The notes below the pieces were generated by a model. The model saw only the letters and a list, made by a program, of their open reading frames with translations, was not told where the DNA came from and searched no databases. Shown in pieces: positions 1 through 5,663 of a stretch of 5,663 nucleotides of DNA. How positions within the stretch are numbered: the stretch's first letter is position 1; each line of letters opens with the position of its first letter. Made by a program: the position numbers and the translations under genes. Origin of the DNA: Acidimicrobiaceae bacterium (lineage in GTDB: Bacteria > Actinomycetota > Acidimicrobiia > Acidimicrobiales > RAAP-2); the NCBI GenBank assembly GCA_003152555.1, contig PMAL01000086.1, forward strand, positions 11,753 through 17,415. The letters are read 5' to 3'.

Positions 1-146
1 AGATCGACGCCGTACATAGTGGGCTCGGGAAACATCAGTCCGGCATCAACGATGACGATGCGACCGTCTTGTTCCAGGGCGAGGCAGTTTCTGCCGATCT
101 CGCCCAGACCGCCGAGGAAGGTGACGCGAAAGGAATCCTTAGCCAC
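1..146 (-). CDS. rnj: Ribonuclease J, N-terminal fragment (partial)
   Basis: This is the first 48 codons of an RNase J gene that continues beyond the left edge of the window. RNase J is a cytoplasmic metallo-beta-lactamase/beta-CASP nuclease with endo- and 5'-exonuclease activity in mRNA decay and rRNA maturation. The visible protein starts MAKDSFRVTFLGGLGEIGRN. It continues with a hydrophobic strand ending in VDAG (33-36) and then MFPEPTMYGVD (38-48), the standard opening of the family. The catalytic HxHxDH motif lies outside the window. The GTG start at 146-144 is chosen because the conserved FRVTFLGG strand begins five residues later. This start lies inside the end of dapA, giving an 8-base overlap (139-146, GTGGCTAA), and I see no clear Shine-Dalgarno sequence before it. 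Translation may therefore be coupled to dapA, which is an inference. dapA-RNase J adjacency is typical of Actinobacteria and supports the call. Confidence 0.9.
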   Translation of the reverse strand, partial: MAKDSFRVTFLGGLGEIGRNCLALEQDGRIVIVDAGLMFPEPTMYGVD

Positions 147-1035
147 GCGTGGCCCGCAACGAGGCGACTATCTCGGCCGCCTCGGCGTCGCAGGTGGCGT
201 CAGCGGGGCCGAGCGGTAGACGGCACTGACCCGCGGCAAAGCCCAACGCGCGCAACGCGGACTTGGCCGGTATTGGGTTGGGATAGATCTCGCCGCTCTC
301 CCACTCGCAACTCGGCGCCAGGCGTTCGTTAAACTCCCTCGCCTTTTCCCAGTCGCCTTTTTCGACGCATCGCACGAGCGCCACGAACTCCGCCGCGGCC
401 CAGTGAGCGGCCACCGAGACGATGCCGACCGCGCCAATGGCCAGAAAGGGCAGCAGCACGCTGTCGTCGCCACTGTAGAGATCGAGTTCGTCACCCAGCA
501 CGGCCTTGGTGTGGGCCGCTTGTACCAAATCGCCCGACGCGTCCTTCAACGCAATCACGTTGACGAGGCTGCGCACCAGATTGACGGTCGTCTCGGACTT
601 GATCTTGCGCCCCGTGCGTATAGGTATGTCATAGAGCATCACCGGCAACTTCGTGCTGTTGGCAATGGCGCTGAAGTGGGCCGCGATGCCGGCCTGGCTC
701 GGCCGCGCGTAGGCCGGCGTGGTCGCGAGCACGCCGGCAACGCCGGTGGCGGCGACGCGGCTCGTCAACTCCACCGACTCCGCAGTATTCGACGACGTGG
801 TGCCCGCGAGCACCGGCACGCTGACCGCCTGGGCGACACAGGAGAAGAGGTCCATCTTCTCCTCGTCCGAGAGTGCACTGCCTTCGCCGGTCGATCCGGC
901 GATGACGAGCCCGTCGCACCCCTGTTCGACGAGGAACTTGGCGATTTGGCTGGCGACGTCGAAATTGACCGAACCGTCAGAGGAAAACGGCGTCACCATT
1001 GCGGTAAGAACTGTTCCAAAACGTGGCAACGCCAT
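139..1035 (-). CDS. dapA: 4-hydroxy-tetrahydrodipicolinate synthase (DapA)
   Basis: DapA condenses pyruvate with L-aspartate 4-semialdehyde, the first committed step to diaminopimelate and lysine, in the cytoplasm. The 298-residue protein has normal length for this TIM-barrel family. It opens with LTAMVTPF (10-17) and carries the pyruvate-binding loop GSTGE (47-51). Other family features are TPAYARP (106-112, Tyr109 equivalent to E. coli Tyr107), YDIPIRTG (135-142, with Tyr135 and Arg140) and ALKDASG (162-168), whose Lys164 is the predicted Schiff-base lysine. YSGDD (187-191) is also typical. Two positions differ from the common DapA pattern: Ser48 replaces the catalytic Thr44 of E. coli, and Ala108 replaces the first Tyr of TPYY. 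GSTGE also occurs in related lyases such as N-acetylneuraminate lyase, but the neighbouring dapB makes DapA by far the best call. The annotated start is ATG at 1035. A TTG at 1029-1027 is better placed behind the only Shine-Dalgarno match, so the protein may be two residues shorter. The stop TAA (141-139) overlaps the RNase J start. Confidence 0.95.
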   Translation of the reverse strand: MALPRFGTVLTAMVTPFSSDGSVNFDVASQIAKFLVEQGCDGLVIAGSTGEGSALSDEEKMDLFSCVAQAVSVPVLAGTTSSNTAESVELTSRVAATGVAGVLATTPAYARPSQAGIAAHFSAIANSTKLPVMLYDIPIRTGRKIKSETTVNLVRSLVNVIALKDASGDLVQAAHTKAVLGDELDLYSGDDSVLLPFLAIGAVGIVSVAAHWAAAEFVALVRCVEKGDWEKAREFNERLAPSCEWESGEIYPNPIPAKSALRALGFAAGQCRLPLGPADATCDAEAAEIVASLRATRG

Positions 1036-1040
1036 ACCTC
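1036..1040 (-). promoter_or_regulatory. Ribosome binding site of dapA with odd spacing
   Basis: On the minus strand the sequence reads GAGGT directly followed by ATG GCG TTG. GAGGT can pair with the 16S anti-Shine-Dalgarno sequence, but there are no spacer bases before the ATG. There are 6 bases before the TTG two codons later, which is a normal spacing. No other purine-rich match is seen in the 44-base dapB-dapA gap. The site therefore argues for TTG at 1029 as a possible true start. Confidence 0.5.
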
Positions 1041-1079
1041 AAAGTTACCAGCGATTGGTTCTGGCCAAAGACGCCGTCA

Positions 1080-1850
1080 CTACTTCACGAAGGAATCGAT
1101 CCCGATCGTGAGTCCCGGCGTGGTCCCGACGCCATTGACGGCCAGCACCACACCCTGGACGAAGCTTTCGCGATCGAAGGAATCGTGTCGGATGGAAAGC
1201 CCCTCCCCGGGCGAGCCAAAGTGAATTTCCTGGTGCGATACGAGACCCGGCAGGCGCAGCGAATGCACCATCACGCCGTCGCCACCGTCGGCGCCGCGCG
1301 CGCCGGCGACGGTGTGATGCGTCGTAGGGTCCACCAACGGCGCGCGTCCGGCGTCACGGCGTGCCTGGGCAATGGCAGACGCCGTAGTCAGCGACGTGCC
1401 CGACGGGGCGTCGGCCTTGCGGTCGTGGTGCAGTTCAATGATCTCGACACGGTCGAAGTAGGGCGCCGCCAGGACGGCGAAACGTTGTTGGAGCACCATG
1501 CCAATGGAGAAGTTCGACGCCATGATGATGCCCGTCGCGAGGCTCGCCTTGTCCACTTCGCCACGTTGTGCCTCCGATAGTCCCGTCGTGCCGATAACGA
1601 GAGCGACGTGATGCTGGGCGCACCACTGTGCCGATTCAACCGCGCTCTGGGCGGAAGAAAAATCCACCACCACATCAATGGTGGTGGGATCCACTTCGGC
1701 CAGCGACGTAGCGAACGTCGCGCCGAAGAGATCGTTCGGCTCGCTGAGGTCCACCAAGGTCGTGACTCTAAAGTCACTCGTGGCGCCGAGTTTTGCCGCC
1801 AGCATCTGGCCCATGCGCCCCGCACCGCCCACAATCGCGAGTGATTTCAC
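1080..1850 (-). CDS. dapB: 4-hydroxy-tetrahydrodipicolinate reductase (DapB)
   Basis: DapB reduces the product of DapA with NAD(P)H to tetrahydrodipicolinate, in the cytoplasm. The 256-residue protein is of normal family length. An N-terminal Rossmann domain starts with the dinucleotide-binding loop GGAGRMG (8-14). It is followed by VDFS (62-65), GTTGL (87-91) and the hinge sequence ASNFSIGM (111-118). The catalytic/substrate domain has ELHHDRKADAPSGT (139-152); His141 and Lys145 correspond to E. coli His159 and Lys163. HSLRLPG (196-202) and the C-terminal TPGLTIGID (244-252) are also typical. The start is GTG at 1850-1848, with AGGA seven bases upstream, and begins directly with the MKSLAIVGG strand. 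It overlaps the TGA stop of the upstream membrane protein by four bases (GTGA, 1847-1850), so translational coupling is likely. dapA follows 44 bases after the TAG stop; thyX, often near these genes in Actinobacteria, is not between them. Confidence 0.97.
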   Translation of the reverse strand: MKSLAIVGGAGRMGQMLAAKLGATSDFRVTTLVDLSEPNDLFGATFATSLAEVDPTTIDVVVDFSSAQSAVESAQWCAQHHVALVIGTTGLSEAQRGEVDKASLATGIIMASNFSIGMVLQQRFAVLAAPYFDRVEIIELHHDRKADAPSGTSLTTASAIAQARRDAGRAPLVDPTTHHTVAGARGADGGDGVMVHSLRLPGLVSHQEIHFGSPGEGLSIRHDSFDRESFVQGVVLAVNGVGTTPGLTIGIDSFVK

Positions 1851-4543
1851 GAGCGAATCCTACTGGCCCGACGCCGCCGCTTCGATTCGAATACCGTGAC
1901 CGCCACACCGGCGAGTGCGAGCGTGCTCACGAGTGACACGATGAGACTCAGTTCAATGTAGGGCGCGTGGTAATGGAAATGGACGGTCCACTCCCCCTTG
2001 GGCACCGTGACCTTTTGAATGAGACCGGACCGATCGACCGGTAGCTCGAGCGTGTCACCGTTGTTCTTGTTGAGCGCGGTCGCGCGCCATCCGGGCAGGT
2101 ACGCCTCACTGCGTTCGAGCACTACGGGACTCGTTGCGTTGACACCAACCCACGTGTCACCCCACGTCGCGTTTCGAATGGACGTGAAACGACTCGCACC
2201 GACAGGGCTGGCGAGCCAGTCGGCGGGCCGCAGGTGGGTCGCGGTAAAGACGGAAAAGGTCCCCACGGTATGACTGAGGTGCCACGATGACGTCGACAGC
2301 GCCAGTTGAAATGGCGTGTCCAGGCGATAGCCGTGCGAGTCGGGCGCTGCCTGAGTCAGCGTGGCGTCATGAATCGACACGTCACTTCGTGCGCTCACGA
2401 CAAACCCCGCCGACTCGACGCCGCCATTAAATGTGAAGGTCATGGAGTTCTTGCCCGTCATTGTCAGCGGCGGCTGCGCACCACCACCCGAACCCGTCAG
2501 CAACTGGAGCGTGACCGGACCATTGGCCACGTTGGCGCCGTTCCGCCCCGTGATCGTCACGGTACGCACGTCCAATATCTGACCGAAGTAGCGGCGCGAA
2601 ATGGTACTGGGCGCGAGCTTCACGCACGTGCTCGAAAGCGGAGTGCTGAAACGCGTGCGGGCGCTCAGTTGCGTTGCCGAGATCGCGAGCGCCGACAGGC
2701 GCAATTGAGTAAACGTACCGTCCGCCAGATGACAGGGATCCAGTTCCGCTGACGGGTGCGTGCCCGTCGCGTTGTCGTAGATCGTTGAGACCAACGAACC
2801 GTAACCCTGGACGCTGGGACGTTTGGTGAAGACGTCGAGGTTGTCGAATCCCAAGTCTTCGTAGGCCGACAGATGCGCGGCGCCCATGTCCACGAAGGCC
2901 GTGCGGCCCTGGGTGCCGAGCAGCGCAATCGCGCTCGCCGGCGACGGCTCTGTCGGTGCGTCAAGACCAATCAAGCCCGAAGAACAAAAGAGCAGGAACA
3001 CGATCACGTCGGCACTCAAGATGACGAGTAGCCATCGCATGATCTTGACGGAGCGGCGCCGCCACCACAGCGCACCGATTATCGCGAAGGCAATGACGAG
3101 GTGCAGCACCAGTGACAGGGACAAGCTCTTGGCGTACGACGCCAACGCTGACGTGACTCCGAAGTGCACCACGATCGAAGGTCCCGAGCCCAGCATGGCG
3201 ACGCACAGCGCCACGGTCACGAAGACCGGCAACAGGCTGAACCAGCGGGCGCGGCCCTCGAGGCCAGCGCTTGAAGTATCGCGCGCCTGCACGCGGTCGA
3301 GCCACCAACCCAGCAATACCGACGCCGAGAAGTCGGCCACGATGATGTTGCGACTCTGAAGCCGAGTACTGCCGAAGAGCGGAATGTGATGAAAGAGATG
3401 GCCAACGGGAGTGAAGGAGCCCCAGGCAGCGAAGAGGCCGACCACGAAGAGCACGAAGTACAGCACGTAATCTCGTTGGACACCCGTCCAACCGCGACGA
3501 GTACATCGTGAAATAAACGCGAACGTCGCAACGAGCGCCAGCAGACCGGCGTAGCCCGTCACTTCGGCCAGGTTGTAGTGGGCGAAGAAGCGCGTACCAA
3601 TGGTGCCGTTGCCACCGAACATGTCCGGGACTAACAGCAGCGTCGACCAACGAACCGAAAACGATCCCGCGCCGAAGTAGTTGTAGGAAATTGACGATCG
3701 TTCCGAGAAGCCAATGAAGGATTCGCCGGGCAGCAACTGCACCAGGCCAATTCCTACTCCCCACGCGAGTCCCACGGCCAGGCTCACGAGGTAGGCAACT
3801 CGCGTGCGCCACGAAGTTAGCCAGTACGACGTGCGCACCAACAAGAGCACCGGCACGCACACGAGACAGAGCAGTTCAATGACCGCAATGGCCCGTGGCT
3901 CTCCGGTGAGGAACGTGAGTCCCCACAACAGGGCGAACCACACCGTTGGCCGCCAGGCGATACGTGCGCACTCGCGCCACGTCGCGTCGGGCTCAACGCC
4001 ACGAAGTCGTCGTGACAGTGACAGCAGAATCAGCAGCGCCCAGGGCATAAACGAAAACCCCTGGACCACGCCCAAGTGCACGATTTGGCCAATCATGGCC
4101 CCCGTGTACGTGAAGCTCATGGCGGCGGCCAGTGACGACAGGGTCCGCAAGCCGTGCCAACGAAGTAGGCAGAACATACCCAGCGCCGCGGTGACGTAAA
4201 TGGCGATGAGATTAAGAATCCAGGCGGCGATTGCCGGAATGAAAGCAAAGATCACGGTCAGCGGATACGCGGAGCCGGCGTTGAGCCCTCCGAGCAACGG
4301 CGTGCCGGCGTTTGCGTAGGGATTGAGCAGCGGCAGGTGACCACTGGCAATCTGGCGTCCGGTGAGCACGCGCAGGGGAAAGTTCTGAATGAGGTTGTCC
4401 GCTTGGATCGCCGGGTGACCAAACAGTGCTGGCACCACAAACAGAACAACGGGAATCGCCAGAATCCACCACAGCGCCCAGCGATCGGACCGGCCCAGCG
4501 GTCGCCACCACCGAGTGGGCGACGAGAGCGCGGCGGTACTCAT
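1847..4543 (-). CDS. YfhO-family polytopic membrane protein, probable GT-C-type glycosyltransferase
   Basis: This is a large integral membrane protein (898 residues from the chosen start). YfhO proteins in Firmicutes take part in sugar decoration of teichoic acids, using lipid-linked sugar outside the membrane. That function is family knowledge and its transfer to this organism is inference. The sequence has one hydrophobic segment at about 24-42. A conserved extracytoplasmic loop follows (about 45-92) with QADN (47-50), LPLLNPYANAG (70-80) and GSAYP (90-94). About 11 or 12 more hydrophobic segments lie between 93 and 520. A soluble, Ser/Thr-rich domain spans about 525-860 and contains the typical YLPGWRA (815-821). 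One last membrane segment (about 863-885) precedes a basic tail, KRRRRASRIRS. The ATG at 4543 is chosen because homologue-like sequence begins just after it; GGAG lies only 3 bases upstream. The frame stays open to an ATG at 4714, and an ATG at 4594 is another option, but the extra N-terminus looks non-conserved and the longest form would overlap tnpB. The stop overlaps the dapB start. Confidence 0.85.
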   Translation of the reverse strand: MSTAALSSPTRWWRPLGRSDRWALWWILAIPVVLFVVPALFGHPAIQADNLIQNFPLRVLTGRQIASGHLPLLNPYANAGTPLLGGLNAGSAYPLTVIFAFIPAIAAWILNLIAIYVTAALGMFCLLRWHGLRTLSSLAAAMSFTYTGAMIGQIVHLGVVQGFSFMPWALLILLSLSRRLRGVEPDATWRECARIAWRPTVWFALLWGLTFLTGEPRAIAVIELLCLVCVPVLLLVRTSYWLTSWRTRVAYLVSLAVGLAWGVGIGLVQLLPGESFIGFSERSSISYNYFGAGSFSVRWSTLLLVPDMFGGNGTIGTRFFAHYNLAEVTGYAGLLALVATFAFISRCTRRGWTGVQRDYVLYFVLFVVGLFAAWGSFTPVGHLFHHIPLFGSTRLQSRNIIVADFSASVLLGWWLDRVQARDTSSAGLEGRARWFSLLPVFVTVALCVAMLGSGPSIVVHFGVTSALASYAKSLSLSLVLHLVIAFAIIGALWWRRRSVKIMRWLLVILSADVIVFLLFCSSGLIGLDAPTEPSPASAIALLGTQGRTAFVDMGAAHLSAYEDLGFDNLDVFTKRPSVQGYGSLVSTIYDNATGTHPSAELDPCHLADGTFTQLRLSALAISATQLSARTRFSTPLSSTCVKLAPSTISRRYFGQILDVRTVTITGRNGANVANGPVTLQLLTGSGGGAQPPLTMTGKNSMTFTFNGGVESAGFVVSARSDVSIHDATLTQAAPDSHGYRLDTPFQLALSTSSWHLSHTVGTFSVFTATHLRPADWLASPVGASRFTSIRNATWGDTWVGVNATSPVVLERSEAYLPGWRATALNKNNGDTLELPVDRSGLIQKVTVPKGEWTVHFHYHAPYIELSLIVSLVSTLALAGVAVTVFESKRRRRASRIRS
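1858..1861 (-). promoter_or_regulatory. Ribosome binding site of dapB
   Basis: AGGA lies seven bases before the GTG start of dapB and inside the last codons of the upstream membrane-protein gene. It fixes the GTG at 1850 as the start. Ribosomes that finish the upstream gene stop right beside it. Confidence 0.6.
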
Positions 4544-4647
4544 TGGCTCCACGCTACGAAAATTGAAGGACACCGCGCGACACGGTAGTGGCATAGTTTG
4601 AATTTCCGCAAGTTTGCGGTGTAACACCTTCTGCTTACTCTTCGTGA
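4544..4647. other. Divergent intergenic region between the operon and tnpB
   Basis: These 104 bases separate the minus-strand operon from the plus-strand tnpB. They should hold the promoter of the YfhO-dapB-dapA-RNase J operon, the start of tnpB transcription and probably the left end of the mobile element. I see no convincing sigma-70-like -35/-10 pair on either strand; the best partial matches are too weak to annotate. The only clear structure is the palindrome at 4606-4619. A weak GGAG (4547-4550, minus strand) precedes the YfhO-like start by 3 bases. No good Shine-Dalgarno sequence precedes tnpB. Confidence 0.5.
4606..4619. repeat. Perfect short palindrome CCGCAAGTTTGCGG
   Basis: The arms CCGCAA and TTGCGG are exact reverse complements around a GT centre. 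As a hairpin, a 5-base-pair stem with an AGTT loop is the likely form. It lies 28 bases before the tnpB start. In IS200/IS605 elements a subterminal hairpin marks each end, so this could be the left-end hairpin. It could equally be a protein-binding operator for the divergent genes. Its flanks do not extend the pairing, and a palindrome this short could arise by chance. Confidence 0.4.
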
Positions 4648-5663
4648 ATGGCCACGAAACCACAACGGTGTCGCACCTTTCGGTATCGATTGCATCCCAC
4701 GGTGCGTCAAACACGGGCTCTCAGCACACAGCTCGACTACCAACGCGAGCTCTATAACGCGGCGCTCGAAGAACGCATCGGTGCCTGGCGCTGGGAGCGA
4801 CGCTCGGTCACGTATTTCGACCAGTGCAAGACATTGACCGGTCTCAACGAGGTGCGACCCGAAGTGATCGAGTCGGGCATCACTTTGTGCCGTGGCACGC
4901 TGAAGCGTCTCGATCGGGCGTTCGCCGCGTTCCATCGTCGGGCCAAGAACGATGAGACTCCCGGCTTCCCTCGATTCAAATCGGCCCAGCGCTTCGATTC
5001 AATGGAGTGGGAAGACAGAAGCGGTTGGAAGGTCAAAACGGAAGTCAGTCGCCTCTACCTGCTCGGCATCGGCGAGGTGAAGGCCAACATCCACCGCCCA
5101 CTCGTGGGCACGCCCAAAGCGATCACCGTGAAACGCGAGAGCGCCAAGTGGTGGTTGAGCGTACGTTGTGTTGATGTGCCGGCGATGACCCTCCCTCCGA
5201 CTGGTCGCGAGGTAGGCCTCGATTTGGGGATCACCAATGTTGTCGCCACGAGCGACAGCGAGCTCATTGTCGGTGAACACTTCGGAACTCAGACAAGGCA
5301 CCGACTGAAGCTGGAACAGCAACGACTGTCGACCAAGCAACGTGGCTCAAGAAGACGTCGTCAGGTCGAAGTGGTCGCTGGGTTGCACCGAAAGGTCGCA
5401 AATCAGCGTAAGAACGCTGCCCACCAACTGAGTCGACAACTCGTAAACCGCTACGACCTAATTGCGCTGGAGGATCTCTCGATTAGGAATATGGTGCGCA
5501 AACCACAAGCCAAGCCTGATCCCAAGGAGGTTGGTACGTTCCTGCCTAACGGAGCGGCCGCCAAGGCGGGACTCAATCGTTCAATCCTCGACGCGGGGTG
5601 GGGACAACTAGCGTCACTACTCTCGTACAAGGCTGAAAGCGCCGGTCGAGTCGTGGTGACGGT
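4648..5663 (+). CDS. tnpB: TnpB, RNA-guided RuvC-like nuclease of a transposon (partial, 3' end off window)
   Basis: TnpB proteins are transposon-encoded nucleases, related to Cas12, that use an RNA from the element's right end to cut DNA and help keep the element in place. The gene is open over 338 codons to the window edge with no stop or frameshift. The ATG at 4648 is preceded directly by an in-frame TGA, so no longer form exists. The N-terminal helix-turn-helix-like/wedge part shows FRYRLHPT (11-18) and ELYNAALEER (34-43). A GFPRFKS motif follows at 106-112. The RuvC domain has GLDLGITN (190-197, Asp192), a basic stretch with SRRRR (234-238), HRKVANQRKNAAHQLSRQLV (248-267) and ALEDLSI (273-279, Glu275). 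LNRSILDAGWGQL (309-321) is the usual helix before the zinc finger. Asp192 and Glu275 lie close to the catalytic positions of ISDra2 TnpB (Asp191, Glu278). The four-Cys zinc finger and third acidic residue would fall just past the end. Several AGA, AGG and CTA codons set it apart from the neighbouring operon, consistent with transfer. Confidence 0.95.
   Translation, partial: MATKPQRCRTFRYRLHPTVRQTRALSTQLDYQRELYNAALEERIGAWRWERRSVTYFDQCKTLTGLNEVRPEVIESGITLCRGTLKRLDRAFAAFHRRAKNDETPGFPRFKSAQRFDSMEWEDRSGWKVKTEVSRLYLLGIGEVKANIHRPLVGTPKAITVKRESAKWWLSVRCVDVPAMTLPPTGREVGLDLGITNVVATSDSELIVGEHFGTQTRHRLKLEQQRLSTKQRGSRRRRQVEVVAGLHRKVANQRKNAAHQLSRQLVNRYDLIALEDLSIRNMVRKPQAKPDPKEVGTFLPNGAAAKAGLNRSILDAGWGQLASLLSYKAESAGRVVVT

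Larger units (their letters stand above)
4606..5663 (+). mobile_element. IS200/IS605- or IS607-like element carrying tnpB (partial, left boundary approximate)
   Basis: The element is inferred from the TnpB gene, which belongs to such transposons. The left boundary is set at the palindrome only as a marker. The true end should lie somewhere between about 4544 and 4647, because the operon gene begins at 4543. No TnpA transposase (Y1 HUH or serine recombinase type) is present to the left. The element is therefore either tnpB-only (IS1341-like) or has tnpA to the right of the window, which is less usual. The right end and guide-RNA region are not visible. Confidence 0.5.

Noticed and set aside
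1036..1079. Possible terminator or promoter in the dapB-dapA gap (TTGG...CCAA arms)
   Set aside because: The stem is only 4 base pairs with no T-run, and no -10-like sequence is present.
403..1224. Long plus-strand open frame opposite dapA and dapB
   Set aside because: It is Arg/His/Gly-rich, has no recognisable domain, and lies antisense to two well-supported enzymes; such frames are common in GC-rich DNA.
1881..1891. Palindrome TTCGATTCGAA about 30 bases upstream of dapB
   Set aside because: It lies in the coding sequence for the tail of the membrane protein and has only 5-base arms; chance is the simplest explanation.
2961..3860. 300-codon minus-strand open frame in another frame within the YfhO-like gene
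   Set aside because: Its arginine-rich composition is typical of a shadow frame, and the main frame encodes clear membrane segments and family motifs.
4544..4714. 57-codon N-terminal extension of the YfhO-like gene back to an ATG at 4714
   Set aside because: It would overlap tnpB head-on. The extra residues are polar and unlike the family, whose similarity begins just after the ATG at 4543.
4752..5340. Minus-strand open frames opposite tnpB
   Set aside because: They lie antisense to a clear TnpB reading frame and show no protein-family features.

Overview
The window looks like ordinary actinobacterial chromosome (roughly 60% GC by eye) with one mobile-element gene at its right end. Positions 1-4543 hold a tightly packed minus-strand operon, transcribed from right to left: a large YfhO-family membrane protein, then dapB, dapA and the first 48 codons of an RNase J gene. 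The dapA-RNase J adjacency is a known actinobacterial arrangement; Mycobacterium tuberculosis has thyX-dapA-Rv2752c. With the M. tuberculosis-like N-terminus of DapA, it points to Actinomycetota. Acidimicrobiia is a guess I cannot prove from 5.7 kb.

The operon is joined by overlaps. The YfhO-like gene ends inside the GTG start of dapB (4-base overlap, GTGA). dapB and dapA are 44 bases apart. dapA ends 8 bases inside the RNase J gene. DapA and DapB catalyse consecutive steps: DapA condenses pyruvate with aspartate semialdehyde to hydroxy-tetrahydrodipicolinate, and DapB reduces it. The product leads to meso-diaminopimelate for peptidoglycan and to lysine. The YfhO-like protein is probably a polytopic GT-C-type envelope glycosyltransferase, so three of the four genes point at the cell envelope. 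RNase J is a housekeeping mRNA and rRNA processing nuclease. The thyX gene often seen in this neighbourhood is absent between dapB and dapA.

Positions 4544-4647 form a 104-base divergent intergenic region with a small perfect palindrome (4606-4619). To its right, on the plus strand, a TnpB gene (RNA-guided RuvC nuclease of IS200/IS605- and IS607-type elements) runs from 4648 off the end of the window. It is open over 338 codons and has two of the three RuvC catalytic acids in place. The zinc finger, the third acid, the right end and any guide-RNA region lie outside the window. No tnpA is seen.

I found no tRNA, rRNA, CRISPR array or convincing terminator, and no gene-free stretch over 300 bases. 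I do not see a clearly new system. The points worth a second look are the TnpB gene next to an essential operon, the palindrome between them, the dapA start codon and some active-site substitutions in DapA.
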